Assembly (NCBI RefSeq): GCF_900112605.1
Contig: NZ_FOMJ01000007.1
Coordinates: 94,185-158,184, forward strand
Direction of reading: 5' to 3'
Source of the DNA: Thiohalospira halophila DSM 15071
GTDB taxonomy: Bacteria; Pseudomonadota; Gammaproteobacteria; Thiohalospirales; Thiohalospiraceae
DNA length: 64,000 nt
The notes beneath the pieces were generated by a model that saw nothing but the letters and a program-made list of their open reading frames with translations, did no database searches and had not been told where the DNA came from. The first letter of the stretch is position 1. The number at the start of each line of letters is the position of its first letter. The position numbers and the translations under genes were made by a program. Shown in pieces: positions 47,041 through 56,524 of this stretch.

Positions 47041-47589
47041 TCAGACCAGCGCCAGCAGGTTTTCCTTGTAGTAGGCCAGTTCGCGGATGGAGTCGCGGAT
47101 GTCGTCCATGGCGCGATGGGAGCCGCCCTTGTCGAAGCGGTGATAGACATCCGGCGCCCACCGCCGCGCCAGCTCCTTGAGGGTGCTGACGTCCAGGTTG
47201 CGGTAGTGGAAGAAGGCCTCCAGCTCCGGCATGCAGCGGGCCAGGAAGCGGCGATCCTGGCAGATGCTGTTGCCGCACATGGGCGAGGTCCGCGGCGGCA
47301 CGTACTGGCGCAGGAAGTCCAGGGTCCGCGCCTCGGCAGTGGCCTCGTCGATGTCACTGGTGCGAACGCGCTCGGTGAGGCCGGACTCGCCGTGCTGGTT
47401 GGTGTTCCACTCGTCCATGCCGGCGAGGATGGCGTCGCTCTGGTGGATGGCCAGCTCCGGCCCCTCGGCAAGGACGTTGAGCCTTCCATCGGTGACGATG
47501 GTGGCGATCTCGATGATGCAGTCGTTATCGGTATCGAGCCCGGTCATCTCCAGGTCGATCCAGATCAGATTCTCGGGGTCGGCCGCCAT
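47041..47589 (-). CDS. orn: Oligoribonuclease
   Basis: Orn degrades 2-5-mer RNAs to mononucleotides, including pGpG from c-di-GMP turnover. The 182-residue product is a DEDDh exonuclease: [10 protein letters not shown] (Exo I), [13 protein letters not shown] (Exo II) and the [14 protein letters not shown] block (Exo III). The ATG at 47589 with GGAGG upstream is chosen; the longer frame adds a basic tail not seen in Orn. Confidence 0.96.
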   Translation of the reverse strand: MAADPENLIWIDLEMTGLDTDNDCIIEIATIVTDGRLNVLAEGPELAIHQSDAILAGMDEWNTNQHGESGLTERVRTSDIDEATAEARTLDFLRQYVPPRTSPMCGNSICQDRRFLARCMPELEAFFHYRNLDVSTLKELARRWAPDVYHRFDKGGSHRAMDDIRDSIRELAYYKENLLALV

Positions 47590-47670
47590 GGGGCGCCTCC
47601 TCCGTTGCAGCGATACGGGCAACTAGTGTATCAGGGAGATGGACCCCTGCGCCGCCATCGAGGTATCGCG

Positions 47671-48054
47671 ATGCTGTCTCCACTCCCGTGGCCGATTCGC
47701 GCCCCGCGGCCCTGGCTGGCTGCCGCGGCGCTGTCCGTCCTGGCAGCGCCTGCCGGGGCCGATGCGCCGGACCCGGTCCACGGTCGCGACCTCCACGAAC
47801 GCCACTGCATCGACTGCCATGCCGACATCATGGGCGGCGACCCCACGGCCATCTATGATCGGGAGAATCAGCGCATCGGCAGCCTCAACGAGCTGTATGA
47901 ACAGGTCGGTCGGTGCCGGAACAGCTACGGCGAGGCGTGGCCCCGCTCCTGGGTGGAGGATGTGACCACCTGGCTCAACGGCCACTTCTACCACTTCGAA
48001 CCCTTCGATCCCGTCCGGCAAGAGCGGAGCGACGGGGGAGTCGCAAGCGAGTAG
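47671..48054 (+). CDS. Small periplasmic c-type cytochrome
   Basis: The 127-residue precursor has a signal peptide (residues about 10-31, cleavage near PAGADA) and one haem c motif, CIDCH at 46-50. The sixth ligand could be Met54 (ADIMGGD) or a His in the C-terminal LNGHFYHFEPF segment. A motif around RCRNSYGEAWP resembles a family of short monohaem cytochromes with a conserved aromatic C-terminus. It probably carries electrons in the periplasm; partners are unknown. It is divergent from orn and its stop is 3 bases from the convergent motB stop. Confidence 0.82.
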   Translation: MLSPLPWPIRAPRPWLAAAALSVLAAPAGADAPDPVHGRDLHERHCIDCHADIMGGDPTAIYDRENQRIGSLNELYEQVGRCRNSYGEAWPRSWVEDVTTWLNGHFYHFEPFDPVRQERSDGGVASE

Positions 48055-48057
48055 GAG

Positions 48058-49137
48058 CTACTGGAGGGCGCGTCGCAGGCGGCGGTCGAGCTCTTCGGGA
48101 TCGAACTCTTCATCGCCCCGGGTCGCGGCCTCGGACTCTGCCCCCGTCCGCGAACCGCTCTCGCCGGAGCCGCCCTGCGATGCGCCCTCATCGCCCTGCG
48201 CCGGAGTGTTATCGCGCTTGACCACTCCGCTCTGGCCATCGGCCGAACCGCCATCGAGCATGCCGGAGCCGATGTCATCGAGGAAGCTCTCGCCCTCCGG
48301 CTCTTCCAGCCGCCGGGACTGTACCTCGCGCGGGGTCACCAGCACGCTCACCCGGCGATTGGAGGGATCCAGGGGATAACGGTGGTTGTACAGCTCGCTG
48401 GCCGCCAGCCCGGTCACCCGCTCGATGTGGGTCTCCGGGAGACCGCCGTCGAGCAGCGCCCGGCGGGCGGCATTGGCGCGATCGCTGGAGAGTTCCCAGT
48501 TGGTGTAGTCCTCCTTGCTGCCGCTGTAGGGGGTGGCATCGGTATGGCCGGAGACCACCAGCTTGAAGGGGACCCGGGAGAGGGTCCGTCCCAGCGCCTC
48601 CAGGATGTCGCGGGCGTAGTAGCGCAGGCGATCGCCGCCGGCGGTGAACATGGGCCGGTCCGACTGGTCGATGACCTGGACCCGGAGGCCGTCCTCATCG
48701 ATCTCCATGACGATCTGGTCCTCGAACTCCCGCAGGGACTCGTCCTGCTGGATCTTCTCCTGCATTCGGGCCATGAGGTCGGCCAGGCTCTGCTTCTGCT
48801 CCGACTCCTCGGTGGGCGAGGGCTCTTCCTGGGGATTGCGTTCCTGCACCTCGCCGCCCTCCCCGCGCGGGGCATCCATGGCACCGCCCATGTCGATAAG
48901 GGAGGTGCTCGCCCCGCCCGGCCCCTGGACGGCCGAAGGGTTCTGGAAGTGATCGGCGATGGCCTTCTTGCTCTCGAAGTCGGTGGTCTCGAGGATCCAG
49001 AGCAGGAGGAAGAGCGCCATCATGGCGGTGACGAAGTCGGCGTAGGCGACCTTCCAGGAGCCGCCGTGGTGGCCCCCCTCGACCTTTTTCGGCCGCTTGA
49101 CGACGATGGGCCGAACGTTATTGTCGTTCTCCGCCAT
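48058..49137 (-). CDS. motB: Flagellar motor protein MotB
   Basis: MotB anchors the stator to peptidoglycan and carries the proton-conducting Asp. The 359-residue protein has a basic N-terminus, the single membrane helix SWKVAYADFVTAMMALFLLLWIL with the critical Asp in YAD, a plug/linker rich in Glu and Pro, and an OmpA-like peptidoglycan-binding domain (VVSGHTDATPYSGSK, NWELSSDRANAARRAL, RRVSVLV). The C-terminal 70 residues form a low-complexity Gly/Ser/Glu tail beyond the usual end. It is 27 bases after motA. Confidence 0.94.
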   Translation of the reverse strand: MAENDNNVRPIVVKRPKKVEGGHHGGSWKVAYADFVTAMMALFLLLWILETTDFESKKAIADHFQNPSAVQGPGGASTSLIDMGGAMDAPRGEGGEVQERNPQEEPSPTEESEQKQSLADLMARMQEKIQQDESLREFEDQIVMEIDEDGLRVQVIDQSDRPMFTAGGDRLRYYARDILEALGRTLSRVPFKLVVSGHTDATPYSGSKEDYTNWELSSDRANAARRALLDGGLPETHIERVTGLAASELYNHRYPLDPSNRRVSVLVTPREVQSRRLEEPEGESFLDDIGSGMLDGGSADGQSGVVKRDNTPAQGDEGASQGGSGESGSRTGAESEAATRGDEEFDPEELDRRLRRALQ

Positions 49138-49164
49138 GGCTTACCGCCCGCGCCGCGGCACGAG

Positions 49165-50022
49165 CTAACCGCCCTCGCCGCGAAGGTGCTCTTCCAGTTC
49201 CACGAATCCGGGGCGGTGCGTATGGGCGATGGCCTTGCGGCCGAACTCCACGGCCACCTGGGGTCCGTAGCCATTGAGAGTGGAGAGGATGCACATCTTG
49301 GCGCACTGGAGGAACTGCCCCTCCTCCTCCGCCTGTTCCGTGAGAGCGTGGCCGATGGGGCCGACGTAGCCGTAAGCGAGCAGGATACCCAGGAAAGTCC
49401 CCACCAGCGCCGCCGCGATCTTGTGGCCGAGCATCTCCGGGCCGGCATCGATATAGCCCATGGTGATGATGACGCCGAGCACCGCCGCCACGATGCCGAA
49501 ACCGGGAAGGCCGTCCCCCATGGTCGTCACCGCCTGACCGGGCTTGGTAGCCTCCTTTTCATGGGCCTCCAGCTCCACGTCCATGAGGTTCTCCATCTCG
49601 AAGGCATTCATGTTGCCCCCGACGATCATGCGCAGATAGTCGGCGATGAACTCCCGAACCTGCTCGTTCTTGTGGACGGTCGGATACTTGGCGAAGAGGT
49701 CGCTGTTCTCGGGATCCTCCACGTGGGGCTCCAGCGCCATGAGCCCCTCCTTGCGCGCCCGGGTGAATAGCTCGTACATGAGCGCCAGTAGCTCCATGTA
49801 GGCGGCCTTGTTATACGGCGACCCCTTGAGCAGCAACGGGAGCCCGCTGGCCACCCGCTTGATGACGTGGCCCGGATTGGCCACCACGAAGGCACCGATG
49901 GCAGCACCGCCGATGATGACGAACTCCGCCGGCTGGAAAAGTACCGAGAGCTTGCCCTGGGCCATCAGGTAACCGACGATGATGCTCGCCGTTACGGTAA
50001 TGAGTCCGATGATGAGCTTCAT
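49165..50022 (-). CDS. motA: Flagellar motor protein MotA
   Basis: MotA forms the ring of the proton-driven stator. The ATG at 50022 gives 285 residues beginning MKLIIGLITVTASIIVGYLMAQGKL. Four membrane helices are present, with the cytoplasmic charged loop carrying the rotor-contact residues (FTRARKEGLMALE...) and the conserved Pro-rich third/fourth helix region (MGDGLPGFGIVAAVLGVIITMGYID, ALVGTFLGILLAYGYVGPIG). A TATAAT box lies 59 bases upstream on the minus strand. The motA-motB pair is divergent from a HDOD-GAF gene. Confidence 0.95.
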   Translation of the reverse strand: MKLIIGLITVTASIIVGYLMAQGKLSVLFQPAEFVIIGGAAIGAFVVANPGHVIKRVASGLPLLLKGSPYNKAAYMELLALMYELFTRARKEGLMALEPHVEDPENSDLFAKYPTVHKNEQVREFIADYLRMIVGGNMNAFEMENLMDVELEAHEKEATKPGQAVTTMGDGLPGFGIVAAVLGVIITMGYIDAGPEMLGHKIAAALVGTFLGILLAYGYVGPIGHALTEQAEEEGQFLQCAKMCILSTLNGYGPQVAVEFGRKAIAHTHRPGFVELEEHLRGEGG

Positions 50023-50080
50023 GGCTGTTCGAGCTCCCTGGCGCGGGGGAGGCCCCGGCGCGGCTGCGGTAATGGGGACC

Positions 50081-50086
50081 ATTATA
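50081..50086 (-). promoter_or_regulatory. Candidate -10 box of motAB
   Basis: Minus-strand TATAAT lies 59 bases before the motA ATG, but no good -35 is visible at the usual distance. A sigma-28 promoter would be expected for motAB; I found no convincing one. Confidence 0.3.
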
Positions 50087-50128
50087 GAGAGGAGCCCTAC
50101 CGGGATCAGTACCCCGACGGGGATTTTT

Positions 50129-50155
50129 GACGCAGAATGGGCAGTGCGTCCCCTT
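50129..50155. repeat. Hairpin/inverted repeat in the motA-HDOD divergent region
   Basis: GACGCA (50129-50134) and TGCGTC (50145-50150) are perfect arms around a 10-base loop, followed by CCCTTTTT. It lies 40 bases before the HDOD-GAF start and could be an operator, or a terminator or attenuator for plus-strand transcription. Confidence 0.4.
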
Positions 50156-50189
50156 TTTCGATGCCGCAAGGACGCTAGGGAGGCCGACA

Positions 50190-51842
50190 ATGAGTGAGGC
50201 GGATACACTGCGGATGACCATCGCCCGGGCGGACATCGAGCAGTTCCCGGTGCTCGACCGCGCTGCCGACGAGCTGGATCGCCTCTTCGAACGGGATGAC
50301 GACCATCTCGACCAGGGGGCGCTGGCGAATACCATCCTGCGCGACCCCGGCCTCACCCTCCATCTTCTCGTCAAGGTCAACGGGATCCCTCATCGCCACC
50401 TGGGCAGCCCCGTGGGCGCCGTCCAGCACGCCACCATGATGCTGGGGCTAGACCGCATGCGACGTCTGCACCAGGGGCGGCCGCGCCTGAGTGATGTCGC
50501 CACGCCCCAGGCCCATTCACGGCTGCTGGAGAGCTACAGCCGCGCCCACCATGCCGCCGTCCAGAGCGCCGGGTGGGCCGGCCGGCGGGCCGACATGAAC
50601 CCCGGCGAGGTCTACGTCGCCGCCCTCCTCCACCGGCTGGGCTGGTTCTACCTCTGGCTGAACAAGCCGGAGCGCGCGGCAGCCGTCGCCACGGCCCTCT
50701 CCGCGACCCCCGACCGCCCGCCGGAGGAGATCGAGGCCGAGCAGCTCGGCTACCGCGTAACGGCGCTGACCCGGGACCTCCTGACCCGATGGGGATTGCC
50801 ACCCTTCCTGGCCGAGAGTGTCGATCCCGACCGGGAAGCCGATCGGCGGATCCGCGGGATCCGGGTCGCCGACCGCCTGGCCTTCTCGGTGGACTGGAAC
50901 TGGTACGACACCCCGATCTCGGCGCTGCTGTGGGAGGTCGCCGAGTTCCTCCAGATCCCCTACAGCCGGGCCGCCTCCATCGTCCACGGCGATGCCGCCC
51001 TGGCTGCGCGCGCCTGGCGCACCTACGGCGTCGTCCCGGACGCCGCCATGCTCCTGGATACCGGCCACCCGCGTGTGGTGGCGCCACCGCAGGAATCGGA
51101 CCCGCTGCTGGAGGACCACGGTCTCAGCTCCACCAGCTACGCGGATGCTGCCTCCGCCGTCAGTCGCGGTCCGGATCCCGATGAGCTGGACGCCGCTGCC
51201 CGCCGCTTTCTGGATGGCGGAAAGGAGGAGCAGGAGGCGGACGAAAGTATCGATCTGGCGGAGAGCGAGGCCGAAAAGGGCCCGATCTTCTTCGATGACC
51301 AGACCGAACCGGAGGCCGGGACGGCAGGCCAGCACGAGGCCGTGGAACGGCTTTTCGAATCCATCGACGGCAGCCACACCCTGCCCGATGCCATGCACCT
51401 GGTCCTGGAGGGGCTCCACCACCACGTGGGGCTGGAGCGAGTGGTCTTCGCCATGCTCAACCCCGACCGCAGCGCCCTGCGTGCCCGCGCCACCCTGGGG
51501 GGACACGGCACCGAGGAGCTGGCCCGGGAATCCCTGGCCATGGAGCCGCCCCACCTGTTCAGCAAGCTCATGGAGGAGCCCCGGGCGCTCTGGTGCAACC
51601 CGGACAACGCCGAAGAGCTGGCCCCCTACCTGCCGCAGGCGCTGGCGGGCAAGCTGGATACGAAGAACTTCATGGCGATGTCGGTCTTCGTCCACGACCG
51701 GCCGGTGGGGCTCTTCTACGGCGATTGTGCCGGCCAGGACTGCCGCCTGGATGTGGAGCAGTACACCCTCTTCCGCCAGCTCTGCGACCGGGCCGCACTG
51801 GCCATGACCGAACTCTCCGCCCACTCGAAGGAGCCGGGCTAG
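50190..51842 (+). CDS. HDOD-GAF signalling protein
   Basis: The 550-residue protein has an N-terminal HDOD domain (about residues 15-220: [37 protein letters not shown]), a low-complexity acidic linker (about 345-385) and a C-terminal GAF-like domain (about 390-540, [33 protein letters not shown]). The catalytic His-Asp of HD hydrolases is not retained, as usual for HDOD. The ATG at 50190 is preceded by AGGGAGG. HDOD proteins are linked to motility and nucleotide signalling; placement beside motAB suggests a link, but target and ligand are unknown. Its stop overlaps recR by 4 bases, convergently. Confidence 0.82.
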   Translation: MSEADTLRMTIARADIEQFPVLDRAADELDRLFERDDDHLDQGALANTILRDPGLTLHLLVKVNGIPHRHLGSPVGAVQHATMMLGLDRMRRLHQGRPRLSDVATPQAHSRLLESYSRAHHAAVQSAGWAGRRADMNPGEVYVAALLHRLGWFYLWLNKPERAAAVATALSATPDRPPEEIEAEQLGYRVTALTRDLLTRWGLPPFLAESVDPDREADRRIRGIRVADRLAFSVDWNWYDTPISALLWEVAEFLQIPYSRAASIVHGDAALAARAWRTYGVVPDAAMLLDTGHPRVVAPPQESDPLLEDHGLSSTSYADAASAVSRGPDPDELDAAARRFLDGGKEEQEADESIDLAESEAEKGPIFFDDQTEPEAGTAGQHEAVERLFESIDGSHTLPDAMHLVLEGLHHHVGLERVVFAMLNPDRSALRARATLGGHGTEELARESLAMEPPHLFSKLMEEPRALWCNPDNAEELAPYLPQALAGKLDTKNFMAMSVFVHDRPVGLFYGDCAGQDCRLDVEQYTLFRQLCDRAALAMTELSAHSKEPG

Positions 51843-52435
51843 ACCTCCCGCCGCCCGCTGAAGGCGTGAGAGAGGGTGTCGCCGTTGACGTACTCCAGCT
51901 CCCCGCCCAGGGGGACACCGTAGGCGATCCGGGTGATGGTGATCCCGCGCGGGCGGACCAGCTCGCCGATGTAGTGGGCAGTGGCCTCCCCCTCCACCGT
52001 GGGATTGGTGGCGAGGACCACCTCGGCCACCTCGCCCTCATCCAGTAGCGCCTCCAGCCGGTCCAGGCCGATGGCCTCCGGGCCGATGCCGTCCAGGGGC
52101 GAGAGGTGGCCGCCGAGGACGAAGTAGAGCCCCCGGTAGTCGGTGTACTGCTCCATGGCCTCCACGTCCGCCGGCGACTCCACCACGCAGAGCAGGCTGC
52201 GGTCCCGGCCGGTATCGGCGCAGAGGGTGCACAGCTCGGTCTCGGAGAGCGTCCGGCAGCGCTGGCAGTGGCCGACCTTGTCCACTGCCGCCGTCAGCGC
52301 CCCGGCCAGGTTGCGCGCACCCTCGCGATCACGCTCCAGCAGGTGGTAGGCCATGCGCTGGGCCGACTTCGGCCCCACGCCGGGCAAGGTCCGCAGGGCC
52401 TCCATCAGGCCGCTGATGAGGGGGCTGGCCGCCAT
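51839..52435 (-). CDS. recR: Recombination protein RecR
   Basis: RecR loads RecA with RecF/RecO at gaps. The 198-residue protein has a helix-hairpin-helix ([20 protein letters not shown]), a C4 zinc finger ([16 protein letters not shown]) and a Toprim domain ([33 protein letters not shown]). It is the last gene of dnaX-ybaB-recR, 4 bases after ybaB. Confidence 0.96.
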   Translation of the reverse strand: MAASPLISGLMEALRTLPGVGPKSAQRMAYHLLERDREGARNLAGALTAAVDKVGHCQRCRTLSETELCTLCADTGRDRSLLCVVESPADVEAMEQYTDYRGLYFVLGGHLSPLDGIGPEAIGLDRLEALLDEGEVAEVVLATNPTVEGEATAHYIGELVRPRGITITRIAYGVPLGGELEYVNGDTLSHAFSGRREV

Positions 52436-52439
52436 GGGC

Positions 52440-52763
52440 TCAGAAGGGGAGCTTCATGCCGGCGGGGAGATTCAGCCCCTCGGTGAGGCCGGACATCTTC
52501 TCCTGGCTGGTCTCCTCCACGTGGCGCACGGCGTCGTTCACCGCCGCGGCCACCAGGTCCTCGAGCATCTCGCGGTCGTCGCCCATGAGGCTGTCGTCGA
52601 TGTTCACGCGCTTCACGTCGTGGCGGCCGGTCATGGTCACCTTCACCATGCCGCCGCCGGCCTCGCCGGTGACTTCCATCTCGGCGAGCTCTTCCTGGGC
52701 CTTCTGCATCTGCTCCTGCATCTGCTGGGCCTGCTTCATCATGTTGCCGATACCGCCTTTCAT
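52440..52763 (-). CDS. ybaB: Nucleoid-associated protein YbaB/EbfC
   Basis: This 107-residue DNA-binding protein has a tweezer-like helical structure. The N-terminal [24 protein letters not shown] segment, the [27 protein letters not shown] core and [14 protein letters not shown] are all typical. It sits between dnaX and recR as in most bacteria, and starts 5 bases after the dnaX stop. Confidence 0.94.
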   Translation of the reverse strand: MKGGIGNMMKQAQQMQEQMQKAQEELAEMEVTGEAGGGMVKVTMTGRHDVKRVNIDDSLMGDDREMLEDLVAAAVNDAVRHVEETSQEKMSGLTEGLNLPAGMKLPF

Positions 52764-52768
52764 GGGTC

Positions 52769-54868
52769 TTACCCTCCTGTTCCGGTTGTGTCGGAGTCCG
52801 GGGCGCTCTCCCCGGAGTCCAGCGGGCGGATCGTGGCGGGATCCACCCGGGCATCGAAAGTATCGCAGAGTTGCTGGACCATCGGATCGGTCTGGATGGC
52901 CTCCCGCGCCGCCTCCGCCTGTTCCTGTTCGGCCCGCTCGGCCAGCGCCGCCGGCGTTTCCGGCCCCTCCTCGGGAACCAGTTCCACCTTGACCTTCTCG
53001 CCCAGATAGAGGGCCAGCGCCTCGGCGATGCGCTCGGCGTAGCGGTCGCTGTCCGGCGGCTGGCGCGACGCCTCCAGGGCCAGGGTGACGCGGTTGCCGT
53101 TGCGCCCGCGCCAGGCGGTGTGGCGCAGCAGCTCCCGGGTGAGCCCCTTGGTCGGCATGGCGGCGACCCAGCTACGCCAGGTCTCGGGATCCGGATCACC
53201 GGCGCCGGCCCCGGGTGCCGAGGGCTCCTCCGGCGGCGGCGTACTGCCCAGGGCGGAGGTATCCAGCCCCGGGGGCTCGGTACTGCCCGCGTCGGCCGGG
53301 GCGGGCTCCGAGCCGGGCTCGCTGGCCTCGCCGACCTCGTCGAACAGCGGTGCCGCTGCCGGCGGCTCGGCCGCTTCGGGCGCGGGAGCCGAGTCCGGTG
53401 GCATCGCCGGCTCCGGCTCGGGGGCCTCCGGGGCCGGCGCGCTCGTCTCCATCGGCGCCGGTTCCGGTGCGGACTCCGGCTCAGGCTCGGGTACTGATTC
53501 TGGTTCAGGGGCCGGCTGTTCGCCCGCCGGCGCCTCCGGACCCTGATCCAGCAGGGCGCGGAGCCGACCGCGCGCCTCGTCGCTCGGGGGCTGGGCCGGA
53601 TTCGGCTCGCCGGCACTCGGCTCGCTGGGGGCCGGTTCACTGGCCGGGGCCTCAGCAGCGGGCGCTACGGCCTCGCCACTCGGGGCACCCTCGCCCGACG
53701 GAACGGCCCCCTGGGCGGCCGGCATTGCAGGGGCCGGACTCCCGACCGCCGCCCCGCCGGAGCCCGACGCGGGGGCGGCGGTGGCATCATCGGGGCGGAA
53801 GGCGATCATCCGCAGCAGCGTCATCTCCAGCCCGCCCCGGGGATCCGGGGCCAGGGGCAGGTCGCGCCGGCCGTGGAGGGCAATCTGGTAGTAGAGCTGG
53901 ATGGCCTCCGGCTCCAGGCTCGCCGCCAGCTCGCGCAGGCGCGCATCCTCACCCAGGCCGTCATCCACCGCCTCCGGGGCGAACTGCGCCACTGCCAGCC
54001 GATGGAGGTAGCTCACCAGCTCCGTGAGCAGACCCGAGGGGTCGGGGATCACGGCGGTCATCTCGGCCACCGCGGCCAGGGTCCCGGGGGCATCACCGGC
54101 GTGGATCCGCTCCAGCAGTGCCGCCACCCGCTCCCGGCCCACGGTGCCTAGCATGGCCGCCACCTCGTCCTCGCGCAGGCCGTCGCTGAAGGCGATGGCC
54201 TGATCCAGCAGGCTCAGGGCGTCGCGGACGCTGCCCTCCGCCGCCCGGGCGATGGCGGCCACCGCGCCGCGTTCGGCGGGGAGCCCCTCGGCCTCCAGGA
54301 TGGTACTCAGGTAGTCCGCCAGCTCCCGCGCCGGCAGCGGCTTGAGGTTGAAGCGCAGGCAGCGGGAGAGGACCGTCACCGGCAGCTTCTGGGGATCGGT
54401 GGTGGCCAGCAGGAACTTCACGTGGGGCGGCGGCTCCTCCAGCGTCTTCAACAGGGCGTTGAAGCTGTGCGTGGAGAGCATGTGGACCTCGTCCACCAGG
54501 TAGACCTTGTACCGCCCCCGGGCCGGCGCGTACTGGACGTTGTCCAGCAGCTCCCGGGTGTCGTCCACCTTGGTGCGGGAGGCGGCGTCCACCTCCAGCA
54601 GATCGGGGAAGCGCCCCTCGTCGATGGCGCGGCAGGACTCGCAGACCCCGCACGGCGAGGCGCTCACGCCCTCGTCGCAGTTCAGGGACTTGGCCAGGAT
54701 CCGGGCGATGGTGGTCTTGCCGACGCCGCGCGTGCCCGTGAGCAGCAGGGCGTGGTGGACGCGGTCGCGATCCAGGGCGTTGGTCAGCGCGCGTACGACG
54801 TTCTCCTGTCCCACCAGTTCGGGGAAGGAGCGCGGACGCCATTTTCGGGCCAGGACCTGATAGCTCAC
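52769..54868 (-). CDS. dnaX: DNA polymerase III tau/gamma subunit
   Basis: DnaX forms the clamp loader and links the polymerases at the fork. The GTG at 54868 starts [21 protein letters not shown], giving 699 residues. The AAA+ core has Walker [10 protein letters not shown], a zinc-binding Cys cluster ([17 protein letters not shown]) and the sensor motifs, followed by the clamp-loader collar. About residues 370-560 form a long linker rich in Ala, Pro and Glu before the C-terminal tau domain. I saw no A-run slippery site for making gamma by frameshifting, in keeping with the GC-rich sequence. The 4.5S RNA gene lies 32 bases upstream. Confidence 0.93.
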   Translation of the reverse strand: MSYQVLARKWRPRSFPELVGQENVVRALTNALDRDRVHHALLLTGTRGVGKTTIARILAKSLNCDEGVSASPCGVCESCRAIDEGRFPDLLEVDAASRTKVDDTRELLDNVQYAPARGRYKVYLVDEVHMLSTHSFNALLKTLEEPPPHVKFLLATTDPQKLPVTVLSRCLRFNLKPLPARELADYLSTILEAEGLPAERGAVAAIARAAEGSVRDALSLLDQAIAFSDGLREDEVAAMLGTVGRERVAALLERIHAGDAPGTLAAVAEMTAVIPDPSGLLTELVSYLHRLAVAQFAPEAVDDGLGEDARLRELAASLEPEAIQLYYQIALHGRRDLPLAPDPRGGLEMTLLRMIAFRPDDATAAPASGSGGAAVGSPAPAMPAAQGAVPSGEGAPSGEAVAPAAEAPASEPAPSEPSAGEPNPAQPPSDEARGRLRALLDQGPEAPAGEQPAPEPESVPEPEPESAPEPAPMETSAPAPEAPEPEPAMPPDSAPAPEAAEPPAAAPLFDEVGEASEPGSEPAPADAGSTEPPGLDTSALGSTPPPEEPSAPGAGAGDPDPETWRSWVAAMPTKGLTRELLRHTAWRGRNGNRVTLALEASRQPPDSDRYAERIAEALALYLGEKVKVELVPEEGPETPAALAERAEQEQAEAAREAIQTDPMVQQLCDTFDARVDPATIRPLDSGESAPDSDTTGTGG

Positions 54869-54900
54869 CGGCGGGCCTCGGCGAGGGGAAATGGGGAGGT

Positions 54901-55006
54901 GACCCACGCCAACCCGACCCCGGCACACGAGGAGACTGCTGCCGCTGCTCCCTTCCGGGCCTGACGGGGTTCACAGCCACTCGTTGCGGGGAGGCCGACG
55001 CGGGCC
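54901..55006 (-). ncRNA. ffs: 4.5S signal recognition particle RNA
   Basis: The minus strand contains the invariant SRP domain IV core (GTCAGGCCCGGAAGG, then GAGCAGC) with the GGAA tetraloop. The two ends pair over 14 bases (GGCCCGCGTCGGCC with GGTTGGCGTGGGTC, including G-U pairs), which defines the 106-base limits. It binds Ffh, encoded at 12087-13439. Position directly upstream of dnaX is common in gammaproteobacteria; a minus-strand TAGAGTATCT segment about 45 bases upstream may be the -10 region. Confidence 0.93.
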
Positions 55007-55114
55007 ACCATGGAACTCGCGCTCCGCCGCAGCGGACCGTTCGAGAAGAGATACTCTACCACCGGGGCCGGGACCGAATCGACCCCGGGTGGTCGGGTGA
55101 CGCTGGTCCCGGGC

Positions 55115-55133
55115 TGACATACCCTGTCTGTCA
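55115..55133. promoter_or_regulatory. Inverted repeat upstream of the orphan Xre gene
   Basis: TGACA and TGTCA form an inverted pair separated by 9 bases, 25 bases before the Xre-type start. It is a candidate autoregulatory operator; short arms keep confidence low. Confidence 0.35.
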
Positions 55134-55158
55134 TGCCCTCTGACCCGGAGGAAATGAG

Positions 55159-55419
55159 ATGAGTGACTACCAGAAGGCGAAGACCCGGGTCGAAGTTTCC
55201 CCCGGCGACTCCGTCCGGATCCTCCGTGAGTTGCAGGAGATGAGCCAGAACGACCTCGCCGCCGCCACCGGGATCCCGCAGTCGACCATCTCCGCCATCG
55301 AGAATGATCGGGTACGCCTCGGCGTTGAGCGCGCCAAGGTGCTGGCCCGCGCTCTGCACTGCCACCCGGCGGTGCTCGTCTTCCCTGGGTGGGAGGTGGA
55401 TGGCGACTCCGCCGCCTGA
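55159..55419 (+). CDS. Xre-family helix-turn-helix regulator
   Basis: The 86-residue protein is one Xre-type helix-turn-helix (about 18-75): SVRILRELQEMSQNDLAAATGIPQ, with STISAIENDR as recognition helix. It has conserved features of small chromosomal regulators (LGVERAKVLARALHCHPAVLVFPGW) that are often paired with a HigB/RelE-type toxin; no such toxin is adjacent. GGAGG precedes the start. It lies between ffs and the RES-Xre module. Confidence 0.82.
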   Translation: MSDYQKAKTRVEVSPGDSVRILRELQEMSQNDLAAATGIPQSTISAIENDRVRLGVERAKVLARALHCHPAVLVFPGWEVDGDSAA

Positions 55420-55583
55420 TCCGGCTTTCGTTCTTGGTAGCCGCTTCGCACATCCGAACCGCAGCGCTCTACCTCAACATTGCTCCTAAGGCCACCGACA
55501 AACAGACACGCTACCCACACAGAGCTGGATAGAGCCGGCAGGAACGCCGATTCATCGAGGTCGCCGACTGCCGGCAGGCGGCT

Positions 55584-56075
55584 TCAGGCCGTGCCGCCAG
55601 GCGACGGGCTCAGAAGCCGGTGGTCCAGGCTCGTCTCCCGCTCCACGGCTTCGGCGACGACCTCGCCATAAACCGGATGGAACGGGTTGAGCAGGAAGGC
55701 TCGCTCACTGGGCACGACCACGCTGGGAAGGGCCAACGCCAACGCCTCCCCGCGTGCCAGCCAGTCGTCCCCGATCACGGCCGTCTCCCGCGGAGCCGGG
55801 CTGTCCTGCCAGTTCGACGGCAGCGGCTCATGCGGCAGCCATTCCACCTCGTCCTGCGGCAATGCCAGCTCGAACACCGTGTAACTCGGCAGCACCGAGG
55901 TCCGATCCAGGTGGACCAGGATTTCCAGGATGGCCAGCGCCTCGGAGCCTGCCGCATAGGTCGCCGCCCTACCCCGACTGTTCCAGCGTCCGCCGTAGAG
56001 CCGGGCGCCGGTCCCGTCGAAGGCCACCGACCGCCACCGGCGCTTGACCATCCGATAGGCCGGTACGGTGCTCAC
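55584..56075 (-). CDS. RES-domain toxin (NAD-targeting)
   Basis: The 163-residue protein has the RES pattern: an early Arg (YRMVKRRW), the LYGGRWNSRG motif with the RES Arg, the central EILVHLD helix with Glu, and LPSVVVPSERAFLLNPFHP with the conserved Ser. RES toxins degrade NAD+ (MbcT) or ADP-ribosylate targets (ParT). The GTG start overlaps the antitoxin stop by 4 bases (GTGA), so the toxin is translated coupled to its antitoxin. The order antitoxin-toxin on one strand is standard. Confidence 0.88.
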   Translation of the reverse strand: MSTVPAYRMVKRRWRSVAFDGTGARLYGGRWNSRGRAATYAAGSEALAILEILVHLDRTSVLPSYTVFELALPQDEVEWLPHEPLPSNWQDSPAPRETAVIGDDWLARGEALALALPSVVVPSERAFLLNPFHPVYGEVVAEAVERETSLDHRLLSPSPGGTA

Positions 56076-56488
56076 GCAATGACCCCGTGCTCCAGTTGGC
56101 CGATGAGATCCAGAACCGCCTGGCTCTCCGCCGAAGTGGTGAGCATGTCGATGGGACGCTCCCCACCCAGCCCGCGAACTGGCTGACGGATCCAGTGAAT
56201 GGCCGCCTCCGCATCCCCCTCGAACAGACCCACGGCGGCCTCATAGAGCTGGGCGAAGCGGAACAGGCGGTCGCTCTCCTCCGCGCTGAAACGGCCCTGC
56301 CGGGCACGGCGGCTCAGGGTCGCCGGCGAAATCGCCACCGCCCTGCGCAGGGCCGCACGATCCAGATCCGCGGCCTCCGCCAGCGACTGGAAGGTCGCGT
56401 AGGGCAAGCCTTCGTGCAGCGCCTGGTGCAACGCCGGTCCCCGGGGCGGGATCCCCAGCTCCTCCCAGAGGGAAGTCGATCCAGTCAT
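56072..56488 (-). CDS. Xre/MbcA/ParS-family antitoxin of RES toxin
   Basis: The 138-residue protein has an N-terminal segment (HEGLPYATFQSLAEAADLD) followed by a helix-turn-helix (LRRAVAISPATLSRRARQGRFS) and the C-terminal DUF2384-type toxin-binding region (ESDRLFRFAQLYEAAVGLFEGDAEAAIHWI, then PIDMLTTSAESQAVLDLIGQLEHG). It precedes the RES toxin and should neutralise it and repress the operon. GGAG sits before the ATG, and a perfect palindrome covers the region 16-36 bases upstream. Confidence 0.88.
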   Translation of the reverse strand: MTGSTSLWEELGIPPRGPALHQALHEGLPYATFQSLAEAADLDRAALRRAVAISPATLSRRARQGRFSAEESDRLFRFAQLYEAAVGLFEGDAEAAIHWIRQPVRGLGGERPIDMLTTSAESQAVLDLIGQLEHGVIA

Positions 56489-56503
56489 AGCGCTCTCCTC
56501 GAT

Positions 56504-56524
56504 TGATAGACCAAGAATCTATCA
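56504..56524 (-). promoter_or_regulatory. Palindromic operator of the RES-Xre module
   Basis: TGATAGA (56504-56510) and TCTATCA (56518-56524) are perfect 7-base arms with a 7-base spacer, AT-rich against the background, just upstream of the antitoxin start. This is the expected site for autorepression by the antitoxin or antitoxin-toxin complex. Confidence 0.65.

Noticed and set aside
50100..50189. Sigma-28 promoter for motA (TCGAAAAA-N11-GCCCATTC on the minus strand)
   Set aside because: Spacing fits but both boxes match the consensus poorly; not enough to list.
55159..55419. Orphan Xre regulator as the antitoxin of the RES toxin
   Set aside because: It is on the opposite strand and lacks the DUF2384-type toxin-binding region, which the gene at 56072-56488 has.
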